Below, piece after piece: positions 22,272-32,702 of a stretch of 64,000 nt of DNA. The position numbers were made by a program, and so were the translations under genes. Every line of letters begins with the position of its first letter. Within the stretch, counting starts at the first letter, position 1. Under the pieces are notes generated by a model. The model was not told the origin of the DNA. It ran no database searches and saw only the letters and a list, made by a program, of their open reading frames with translations. The stretch is from Spisula solida (taxonomy: Eukaryota > Mollusca > Bivalvia > Venerida > Mactridae): the NCBI GenBank assembly GCA_947247005.1, contig OX365944.1, positions 24,837,501 through 24,901,500 of the forward strand, in the 5' to 3' direction.

Positions 22272-23707
22272 GTTATGGGTGTCCCAATATTTTACTAACG
22301 GAGTATTTTTTTTTAGTTTACTTTACACATGTACATTTCTTTTAGACTGATTATGAAGCAAGTTTTACAACTTATAAATTATATTAACTACCATCGATAC
22401 CTCATTTCTGATGGTATAGGCCTAAATTGCCACGAGGGTAAGATGTCCACTTAAAAACTAAAGCGTGGAAACGCTGCTACCATTGAGAAATGACCATGTG
22501 CATATTAGGTAATATTCATGACCGCGTTTTGTTCAAGAAATATAAATCTAACGATTGCTACAATTATGAGTCAATGACATACTGCTGTGAAACACTAACC
22601 TATGAAAACATTCAAATATAGAGCTGATTCCGTATAAAGTTTATATGCTCACAAATTAATGACACGTTTAAATATAAAGGTATTGGAATCGATCGCGCTG
22701 TTTGTTAGAATACTCGATCATGCATGATGCATTGTCTTCAGTATGAATGATGATAACACCAGTCACACTCACTCATGGCCCTATGTGTTCTAATAAGCAC
22801 CCAAAGGCGTTGGCTATTTTTTTCTGAATAGTTTACCGATTTAAGTTCTAATTGTAAATTACTGCGGAACGTTTCATGAACATGTTTTAACTAAGATTGG
22901 GCCTTTCCGTAGATTATTAAGAGCATACTAAGTGAGCCGATAGAATTAAGTTAAAATAGTTGTTTCTGAAAAGTTTAGTTCGCATAACTTTGCTTAACCG
23001 TTTAGCTGTCTTTGTTTGCACAAAATAGCATACGTAAATGTCAAACCTCTGCTAAGATTTGTCTTTGAAACGGGCCCCTGGTCGCCAAGTTTGTATTAAG
23101 AACTCCTTATACTGACTAAGATGTCGAGCACAGTTTACCATACCGCTGATCATTTGAACGCTTTGATCCAATTTTGAAATCAGTTCAATGGATAGTCTGG
23201 TTCTTGATCTTTACACTCATCGTAGTGGTACGGCACCATCTAAACAATAGCGAATTCAAGATGGCGAAACTTTAGAAAATTGCTAATATTTTCACCAATA
23301 AATATGGTTGTGTTAGCGTTGTTGCCAAAAAACTTTGTATTCAAATATAATAAGACGTGATAACACTATCTAAATGAGAGAAATTTTGGATGAAAGCGTC
23401 TTATTGAATTTGATTGAAAGGTCTAATCTGGTTCACCAAATGTCTTATTGAGCATTACAAAATGTGCCATGTCCAACCACATAATTATACTATGTATAAA
23501 TTTTATTGGCAAACTCTTGTACGAGTATGTGTCAATAATTTGTTATTTGCAAATATAGCAAAGTTTCTTACTTTTTATATTGATATTCTATTTTGATATA
23601 AGATACATAATTATATACATTTATCTGTACATAGTTTGAACATTTTTGGTTCATATTCTTTTGCGGTTTTATTGTTATATAGAAACAATATTATGTTTTA
23701 TATATAA
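22272..23707. other. non-coding stretch downstream of the membrane-protein gene
   Basis: I see no exon or repeat family. An AATAAA hexamer at about 23299 and ATTAAA near 22150 are possible polyadenylation signals for the gene ending at 21470, but neither is decisive. The open frame at 23414-23596 has no supporting features. Confidence 0.4.
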
Positions 23708-24311
23708 GCCAGTCTCCAGGAAAACCTGCTATAATGACATTATGTAACTACTACATGTAACAAGGTTTTAAAAAGCTTTAAAATAAGAACGAATGAAAAA
23801 TCTATAGATTCAATTTTAAGTAATATATTCATATATTACAATATCTTAGCTTTACAATTTCTTAAGAACTATGTCGAAATCACTTACTTTGTTGCTATGG
23901 TGACCAATTTCAGAAAAGTACTCTGATTGAGAAAAACGAGGAGTTAGTTGTTTAAAACTGTAGTAGCCTTTCTGTAAATGTGAACATTTACAATTTAGAT
24001 GTATATTTTAAAACTTTAAACATCATCCTAAACATGATACCATTTTGAACAGTTTATGTCAAGAATTGACCAAATGCTGTATTTATAAAGGACTTTTAAC
24101 AACGTCTTCTTATAACGTTTGTAAGACGTTCGCGACGTCACGAAAAAAGGCTCTAAATAGGGCCTCTACAAAACAGCTGTAACTTCCTTAAAAATCAAGA
24201 TACTTACAAAATTTCTTTTGCATTTTGCTTCATTAAGATAACTTTTGTAAATAATAAAATATCTCAAAATCAAATGGTTTGTCAAAATAACAGGTTTTCC
24301 TGGAGACTGGC
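23708..24311. mobile_element. TIR element, 604 bp, non-autonomous
   Basis: The left end GCCAGTCTCCAGGAAAACC and the right end GGTTTTCCTGGAGACTGGC are perfect inverted repeats of about 20 bases. A/T-rich TATATA-type sequence flanks both ends. The interior is A/T-rich with a CGTTCGCGACGTCACG patch near the right end and no protein-coding frame. The superfamily is unassigned because the exact target duplication is unclear. Confidence 0.8.
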
Positions 24312-24845
24312 TCATATATATTGTAATTTTTTGTATTTCTTAATTTTATTACTCAGACTACAAACATACACAGTCATATTTGTGTACCTAGAGAGCTTTA
24401 CGAAAAAATAAATCCATAAATTTAAAATGAAAATATGTCGTGTTTGTTAATACATCCGACCGACCAGTATTGAATGTTCGACCGCAACCTAATACTGTAA
24501 ACCTAGAAACTATTTCGCGCGATTTAAGTGTTCAGAACATGAAAAACGTGAAGGTTTCTCGTTTTGAACGAAATTCATAGTGTTTGTGCGCGATGTTTAC
24601 AAGGCTGTATTAAGTATGAAATCAAGTTTTACGTGACGGGATTTTCACATCAAGTAAGAAACGTTCTTTTTTAGTGAACAACTATGTTTTTGAAGAAAAT
24701 TAATTCCATGTATAGTACTTGACCGACCGCCACCGAATATTAGTACCTTACCGATAGACCGTCTCAGAGACGTCTGAGAAGTTGGCACGTAGGTCGTACA
24801 TCGACAGTCAGATGTTTACTCATTTTTATTCGAAATGAATACATA
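24312..24845. other. non-coding spacer
   Basis: Nothing recognisable. An A/T-rich spacer between the TIR element and the 21-bp minisatellite. Confidence 0.5.
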
Positions 24846-26440
24846 CTGTTAGCTTGGTTACTGGTAGCACGTTGATCACAGCCCCGTGTCGTTGGTCGCA
24901 GCTCGTAGATGTATATTCATTGGTCGCAGCTCGTAGGTCGTTGATCGCAGCTCATGGGTCGTTGGTAGCAGCTCTTAGCTCGTAGATGTTTACTCGCAGC
25001 TCGTAGGTCGTTGATCGCAGCTCGTAGGTCGTAGGTCTCAGCTCATGGGTCGTTGGTAGCAGCTCTTAGCTCGTAGATGTTTACTCGGTAGTCGCAGCTC
25101 ATAGGTCATTGGTCGAAGCTCGAAGGTTGTTGGTCGCAGCTCAAAACTCGTAGATATTTACTCGTTGGTCGCAGCACGTTTGTTGTTGGTCGTATCTCGT
25201 AGTTCGCAGCTTTTAACTCGTTTGCAGCGGCTCTTAGGTAGTTGGTCCCAGCTCTTAGCACGTAGATGTTTACCCGTTGGTCTCAGCTCGTAGGTCGTTG
25301 GTCGCTGCACGTAGGTCGTTGGTCGCAGCTCGTAGGTCGTTGGTTGCAGCTCTTTGCTCGTAGAAATTTACTCGTAGGTCGCAGCTCGTAGGTTGTTAGT
25401 CGCAGCTCGTAGGTCTTTGGTCGCAGCTCTTAGCGTGTATATTTTTACTTGTTGGATGCAGCACGTAGGTCGTTGGTTGTTGGTCGCAGCTTGTAGAATG
25501 TTGGTAGCACATCGTAGGTCGTAGATGTTTACTTGTTTGTCGCAGCACGCAGGTCGTTGGTCGCAGGTCGTAGGTCGACTGTCACAGCTCGTGGATCAGT
25601 GGTCAAAGCTCATACCTCGTAGATATTTACTCGTTGGTCGCAGCATGCAGGTCGTTGGTCGCATCTTTTAGTGCGTTGTTCGCAACTCTTAGTTCGTAGG
25701 TCGTGGATAGCAGCACGTAGGTCGTAGGTTGCAGCTCGTAGAAATTTACTCGTAAATCGCAGCTCGTAGGTTGTTAGTCGCAGCTCGTAGGTCGTTGGTC
25801 GCAGCTCTAAGCTCGTAGATGTTTACTTGTTGGTTGTAGCACGTAGGTGGTTGGTCGCAGCCCTTAGCCCGTTGGTCGCAGATCTAAGCTCGTGGATGTT
25901 TACTCGTTGGTCACAGCTCATAGGTCGCAGCTCGTAGATCGCTGGTCGCAGCACGTAGGTCGTTAGTCGCAACTCTTTGTCGTTATTCGTTGGTCTCAGC
26001 TCTAACGTAGTTGGTCGCAGCTCTTAGCTCATAGATATTTACTCGTTGGTCGAGGCACGTAGGTCGTTTAGTCGCAGTTCGTAGGTCGTTAGTCGCAGCT
26101 CGTAGGTCATTGATCGCAACTCTAAGGTCGTTAGTCGCAGCTCTTAGCTCGTAGATGTTTACTCGTTGGTCGCAGCTCATAGGTCGCAGCTCATATGTCG
26201 TAGCTCGTAGGTCGCATCTCTCAGGTCGTTGGTCGCAACTCCTAGCACGTAGATGTTTACTCGTTACTCACAGCACGTAGGTCATTGGTCACAGCTCTAA
26301 GGTCTTTGGTCGCAGCTCTCAGCTCATAGATGTTTACTCGTTGGTCGGAGCTCTAAGGTCCTTGGTAGCAGGCCGTAGGTCGTTGCTCATAGCTCTTTGG
26401 TCGCTGGTCGCAGCTGTTAGATCGTTAGTCGCAACTCTAA
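24846..26440. repeat. 21-bp minisatellite with higher-order spacer units, left block
   Basis: Units of CGTAGGTCGTTGGTCGCAGC form about 1.6 kb of tandem repeat. At irregular intervals a longer variant occurs with CTCGTAGATGTTTACTCG. The array is degenerate and interleaved, so no single period holds throughout. Element E2 interrupts it at 26440/26441 and it resumes at 31021. An inverted block of the same family lies at 44140-44690. Confidence 0.9.
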
Positions 26441-29400
26441 TAGACCTTGAGCTGACAATTGACCCTGCCCCCCAGGGGGAATTTTCAACACTATGATTTT
26501 CTTAAACCTTATGGTAGGTGGCATTGACAGACAAAAGTTTGCAAGTTTCTGTTGGGGCTTTAACGAGTTACGGAGATTTCAAATATGTGACTATGAGATT
26601 TTCTACAGGAATCACTAATTTTGCTTATATGATATTATAAACTTGCTAATTGTTCCATAAATCACGTGAAGAAGACATGTATGTATGTTAAATGTATTTA
26701 AAATTGAAACTATCAGTTGTATGAATTATTATAGGCAAAAAATGTGATATAACATACGTAATTTACGTTACTTTGCATGAAATTACTAGAATATTAAAAA
26801 AACAGTCAACGTATATGACGTTTTTAAGTTAAGAAATGATGATACTGATTAGTATGCAGCTCAATAATGTATATAGCTATAATACAACTACACAAATAGT
26901 TAATTGATATGAGTTGCCATGTAAATTACGTTACCTTTCAAAAATGTGGGGGTTTTTCAACAATATTTCAGTTAAAATTTCGGTATTACACATATAGTTG
27001 GGTGACAAATGGTGATTTTTTGGGCGTAGCTAAGTGACAGCTAAAGTAGAACAAGCAATGTTATATACCAAAATGTTCGCCTATGTATGTACTATATGGA
27101 ACTGCCGGCATAAATTGTCAACACGTGGTGTGGACCCGGAAATTCAAGATGGCGTCCAAGATGGCCGCCATAATTTACAAATATACTTAAAATTCTATGT
27201 TCTCATACATTTTTATTTATTTATGTGTATAGTCACAAATATTTGCTTACATATTATTCATTTGATAACGTACATCATATGGACATACAAGACTGACCAC
27301 TTTGAAGTCAAGGTCAAGGTCATTCCAAGGTTAAGTTACAAAAAATATGCCTTATGGGATATGCAACACTGCAAAGTTCAGGCATCCCAAGACGATATGG
27401 GGTACATAACACTTGTCAAGTACAACCACCCAATATCACATTCGGTGCTCACCATCACATAGTACAGCCATCCAATGCCGTATGGGGTAGTCACTACCAC
27501 TTATTATAGCCATACTAAGCCATAAGGGGTACTCTCAACCAAACCCTTTGTTATGCTTACCACTACCAATTACACCAGTATCAGGCATGATTGGGTACTC
27601 ATCACCATCATATATTAGGCCTGAATTGGGTGCAACCCCAACCGAGTACACCCATATCATGTCCTCAGGGGTTCTTAAACCACTTAATAGTCAACCCAGG
27701 CCTTATGGGGGACTAATAACACTGTCTATACAAACATTCCGTAACCAATGGAGTACTTACAACTGCCCAATACAACCATTCCTATTGAATTCGTAATGGC
27801 ACCAGCTATATCTGAGGCCCTATGGGATACTTAAAACCAAGAGGACAGCCAACCAAGACCATATTGGGTATTCCCCACCCTTAATTATAGCTATAGTAGG
27901 CCCTAAGGTATACTCACAACACCCGGGTAAAGCCATATACATGTAAATCTCTATATGGTACTCACGATTACTGAGCACAGCTGTACAATGCCCTATGTGT
28001 TACTCACTAGTACAAAACTACAGTCATATAAGACCCAAGAGGTACTAATCCCAAATAATTACAGATTTCATACCCCATGGGTGATCATAACCAATGACTT
28101 ACAGTCTCACCAAGTTGTATAAGGTACAAAGGAGTCACAACAACATAGTACAGACATCCGAGGCCCAATCACCACCACTAATTACAATTTATATTTTTCA
28201 CTAAGTGGTACACATAACCATTGAGTACGGTCCCACATGGCATAGGTGGGGTGAAATATGTGTTAGTGGGTTCCAAATATGGCCTAGGAGGGCTGAAATA
28301 TGTGTTAGTGGGTTCCCAATATATCCTAGGAAGGCTGAAATCTGTGTTAGTTGGTTCCAAATATGGCATAGGTGGGCTGAAATCTGTGTTGGTGGGTTCC
28401 CAATGAGGCCTTGGATGGCTTAATCTGTGATGCTGAGTACCCAAAATGGCTTTGGTGACTGTACTCAGATTTGGTGGGTTCCCAATAGGGCCTGAGATGA
28501 CTGTACTCTGTGGTTGTGGGTACCAAATGGAACCTGTAATGGCTGTTCTCTGTGGTGATGGGCATCCAATACAGCCCGGGATGTCTGTACTCAGAGGTGG
28601 TGGGTACCCAACAGGGCCTGGGATTACTGTACTCAGAGGTGGTTAGTACCAAATGGGGCCTGAGCTGGTTGTTCTTAGTGGTGTAGGATAGTCAATAGGA
28701 CCTGTGAAGGCTGTTTCCTGTATAGGTGGGTACACAATCGGGCCTGAGATGGTTGAACTTGTGGAGGTGAGTACATAAGCTGACCTGGGACGGCTGTACT
28801 AGGCAGTGTTTATTACCAAATAAGGCATTTAATGGCTTTCCTCAGTGACTATGAGTATCTCTCAGGCATAGTATGGCTGTACATAGTAGTTGTGAGTAGG
28901 GCATAAGCCCTAAGAAGGCTGGTAGTGGTAAGTACCACATAGGGTCTGGTATGGCTATATTTAGTGTTTGCAACTCCCCAATACAAATTTCAGCCTACCT
29001 AGGTCTTATTTGGAACCCACTAACACAGATTTCAGCCCTCCTAGGTCATATTGGGAACCAACCAATACAGATTTCAGCCCTCCTAGGCCATATTGGGAAC
29101 CCCCCAATACAAATTTCAGCCTACCTAGGTCATATTTGGAACCCACTAACACAGATTTCAGCCCTCCTAGGTCATATTGGGAACCAACCAATACAGATTT
29201 CAGCCCTCCTAGGCCATATTGGGAACCCCCCAATACAAATTTCAGCCTACCTAGGTCATATTTGGTACCCACTAACACAGATTTCAGCCCTCCTAGGTCA
29301 TATTGGGAACCCACCAATACAGATTTCAGCCCTCCTAGGTCATAATGGGAACCCCCCAATACAGATTTCATTCCTCCTAGGTCATATTTGGAACCCACCA

Positions 29401-31017
29401 ACACAGATTTCAGCCCTCCTAGGTCATATTGGGAACCCACCAATACAGATTTCATTCCTCCTAGACCATATTGGGAACCCACTAACACAGATTTCAGCCA
29501 TCCTATGCCATATTGGGAACAACCCACCAATACAGATTTCAGCCATCCTATGCCATATTGGGAACCCACCGATACAGATTTCAGCCATCCTATGCCATAT
29601 TGGGAACCCACCAATACAGATTTCAGCCATCCTATGCCAATTTTGGAACCCACTAATACAGATGTCAGCCATCATATGCCTTATTGTGTAACTACCCCAC
29701 TTATTAAAGCCATACAATGTCATATGATGCAGCAATTCCTGACTACATGTCATAAGTAACGCATGCAATACTAGCTTTGCTTATATTGAAACAATGAACA
29801 GTATCACAGTTTACACCATTTTACCTTAAATGATCGTGACCTCTCACTGGTCAGTATTGCACAACAATTCATGTAGTATAAGATATAAGACACCTATGCA
29901 CCTATCAAACTTTTCCTTCAGACAGACCAAGAGGGATAAGTCAACATTGTGTTAAAATTACAGCATACACGTGCATATGATATTGTAAAGTTTGTAAGTA
30001 AGGTAACGTAAATTGAAACATAAATTGTTTTTTAAATACATGTGTTGAAAGTTCAAATGCAAACTGCGATAAAAGATATTTTGATTTGAAAATCAATTAT
30101 TTTTAGTGGTAAAGTTTATCTAAAGTAACAGAATACAAGGCTAGTAACTTGTAATTTTGTTTGATATTTAAATACATGTACGTTATAGTTTACATGTTGT
30201 TTAGTTAAATACAATGTATACAGTTTGAACTGCATACCTATAATAAGTTTTGAGTAGGATTAAATTATTATTTTTTTATTTTTAATTGTTTTAAGTACGT
30301 TTTTTAGACACTGACGACATGTACTTTAACTTGTATGTTTGGTAACGTAAAGTGCAATGTAGAATGCCTTAACATATCTTACAAGTAAGAGATATATAAT
30401 ATAAACCATTATAAATATATAAAGTGGTATTATATGTAACTGAAAAGTGTAAGATACAATTTGAATACTTGAAATTATTGAAGGAGTGAAAAACGCACAT
30501 GTTTTGGAGAATGGGTGACATTTTAAGAATCGCTACCAAACATCTATCTCTTAACCTATAATGGCAATCTATACATCATTATTTAGGTTGAATGTTGAAC
30601 TTTGTAATGGTAACTTCATCATTTGATTACCTGGTCATCTAAATTTGCAATAAAAAACTTTATGCCAAAAACATTTTGTTTTTTAGGGTAGCGTATGTTT
30701 TTCACATATTTATCTTCTTTATCATTGCATTTTGGCATTGAAATTCAATCAGTTTGCAGCTACTAGTTTACACTCTTGAATTACATATGCAAACTTGGAA
30801 TTATTAAATAGCATAATGGTACAATTTATCTTTAAAAATTACAATTTTATTTTATATTTTGTGGGTAACGTATTTTAAAGCGTGGTAACGGAGAAAAGCC
30901 CCACCCGCCAGTTGCAAACTTTATGCCAAAATGTTCGCCACACCTCGGGGTTTCAAAAAAATATGGTCCACAAAATTCCCCCTGGGGGGAGCAAAACCCC
31001 CTCTGGCTCATGGTCTA
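26441..31017. mobile_element. E2: 4.6-kb terminal-inverted-repeat element with a 42-bp internal array, non-autonomous
   Basis: The left end TAGACCTTGAGC and the right end GGCTCATGGTCTA are inverted, and CCCAGGGGGAATTTT occurs next to both. TAA flanks each side (26438-26440 and 31018-31020). Removing the element and one TAA restores a minisatellite unit of the expected length, so TAA is very likely the target duplication. Subterminal regions carry inverted GTAACGTAAA motifs. The core (27330-29720) is a 42-bp array with orientation switches. No transposase is recognised. The 142-codon frame at 27034-27462 is probably fortuitous. The same kind of unit occurs in E1. Confidence 0.85.
27330..29720. 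repeat. 42-bp array of E2 with alternating block orientation
   Basis: Three blocks are seen. About 27330-28200 reads GGGGTACTCAC...ACAGCCAT and is degenerate. About 28200-28960 reads the opposite way, as TGGCTGTACTC...GGTGGTGGGTACC. About 28960-29720 returns to the first orientation with highly regular 42-base units (CCTAGGTCATATTGGGAACC then CACCAATACAGATTTCAGCC). Since 42 is 14 codons, both strands stay open over the regular block and give 14-residue periodic peptides. These are not genes. The outermost units of the middle block at 28241-28430 match the regular block in inverted form. Confidence 0.9.
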
Positions 31018-31020
31018 TAA

Positions 31021-31387
31021 GTTCGTAGATGTTTACGCGTTGGTCGTTAGTCGCAACTCGTATGTCGCTGGTCGCATCTATTAGCTCGATGTTTACACGT
31101 AAGTCGCAGATCGTAAGTCTTTAGTGGCAGCTTGTAGATCGTTGGTTGCAGCTCTTAGATAAACAGAAAAGTTCTCGATAAGCGAGAAATGTCTTTAATA
31201 CAAAATGTTTAAATGTCTTCTATACAATGTTTTTGCGTATGTTAGACAATGGAGTTCGCGTGATGCATCATTAGGCAACTCTTATAATGTGGCCCGTACA
31301 TTATGGAACGTATCACAATTTGATCAGTATACAATGTATACACACTCCGTTGGTCGCAGATGTTTAAACGTTAGTCGCAGCTTGTGA
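31021..31387. repeat. 21-bp minisatellite, continuation after E2
   Basis: The array resumes with GTTCGTAGATGTTTACGCG and TGGTCGTTAGTCGCAACTCG and fades near 31160. A last unit at about 31350-31387 (TGGTCGCAGATGTTTAAACG) abuts the 830-bp module. About 190 bases of unrelated sequence lie between. Confidence 0.8.
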
Positions 31388-32215
31388 AGAAGGGGTGTAG
31401 GGAAACAACCACAGAGCAAGCCAAGCCAAACAGACTACGCCAAACGCTTGAAATTTGGATGACCCATTACGAAACATACACTTTATATACCACTGCTAAT
31501 TGACTAAACGTGGATTTCATTTCGTGAATGCATTGATAAATATGTATGTCAGACAATTCGAACCTTGCAATAAATGTGATGAATTTTAAGGAAACGATTA
31601 GGCCTGAATTAAATACTATATTGTCCAAATTTGGTTACACTTGGCAATAAGTTGAATAAGATACATGTATATCATCAATTAGAACTGATCAAGTTACGTT
31701 TTCATCTTTCTTTTGTTATATTTCCTACCCCGGGGCATATAACGTAAACTTTACGTAGCCACATAATACGAATAGATTTGCACAACAACTTTCACACCAT
31801 TTCACACGTGATGATACCTGTCCAAATCAAACCTTGCCAGGACGCAGTGATCTCCTCATACCGAGGTCGGATAAGATGGTCTCCACGTTTCTCATTGTTT
31901 CACATGCAGGAGTGGTACACTATTGAACGAGCAAATGCTGTATGTTAATGAGACACAAGGCCGAACAACAGAAAACAACTCCTAAGCATTTTCATAGCGT
32001 AGAAGCCTGGTAATCTCACCATCCTACCCACTTTAACGGTGGTTTGCCCTCTGGACCCAAGTACTAATATTGAGATGCATACATTTTAAATTTTAATATG
32101 TACCTCTGTAGATCATCATATTTTTGTGCTACAAACATTGGTCATTGTTTCGAGGTTGTCACTGTACAGAGCTTAAATTTATAGCAAATATCAACTTATG
32201 GAAATTTCGAATTGT
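31388..32215 (+). repeat. 830-bp module, left copy of a large inverted repeat
   Basis: From AGAAGGGGTGTAGGGAAAC to AACTTATGGAAATTTCGAATT this is matched, in reverse complement, by 42482-43320. Shared landmarks include AAACGCTTGAAATTTGGATG, TACACTTTATATACCACTGC and CATTGGTCATTGTTTCGAGG. Each copy is bordered on its AGAAGGGG side by members of the 21-bp minisatellite or nearby sequence. It may be one mobile repeat present twice or a segmental inverted duplication. No coding sequence is recognised. Confidence 0.85.
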
Positions 32216-32690
32216 TTATACAGAAGTTGTTGCAGGGCCGCTCTGGAGAGGTTATTCTGCTGTAGTCGCTCCGAAGATAGCTTTGATTTCTACTACCGTT
32301 CAAAACCATGTACTTTGAAGGCCCCAAAGGGACGGAATGTTATCGACCGAGACAAAACAGAGTAATAAATGTAAAGCTTTTCAATGTGTACACATTGAAT
32401 TGGATTGTTGTTATGAATATCACTCTTACATGCAGTTTTGCCGCCATAGTCAAATACATGTATGTCCACATTCTTGTCTTATTCGAAAGAGTTATACCCC
32501 AATCAAACGTGAGTATGCCGGAGGAATAGCAATTCGAGATACATTATTGTACGTACGAAATGTATTCCGTCTGCATTCCGAGTGCATTCCTTAATTATGT
32601 TCGGGCCAATTTGAATATTTTCACATGCTCTAAAAAACTATTTTGTTAGAAATAAAATACACATTAAACTATAAAAAATAAACAATGCCT
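32216..32690. other. non-coding spacer with MITE remnant
   Basis: A fragment at about 32218-32266 (AGAAGTTGTTGCAGGGCCGC, then TCTGGAGAGGTTATTCTGC) resembles one end of the pogo-like MITE at 52605-52762. Otherwise nothing is recognised. Confidence 0.4.
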
Positions 32691-32702
32691 TAAATGTCTG
32701 TG

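Noticed and set aside
24846..26440. CRISPR-like regular repeats
   Set aside because: Units are contiguous and degenerate without unique spacers, and the context is eukaryotic. None of the arrays in the window has repeat-spacer structure.
27034..27462. 142-codon frame as a possible E2 protein
   Set aside because: No transposase or other motif, no copy elsewhere, composition typical of the surrounding non-coding DNA, and it runs into the 42-bp array.
28951..29691. 246-codon frame with 14-residue repeats, plus a 215-codon frame on the opposite strand
   Set aside because: The 42-bp array keeps both strands open; it lies inside a transposon and shows no domain.
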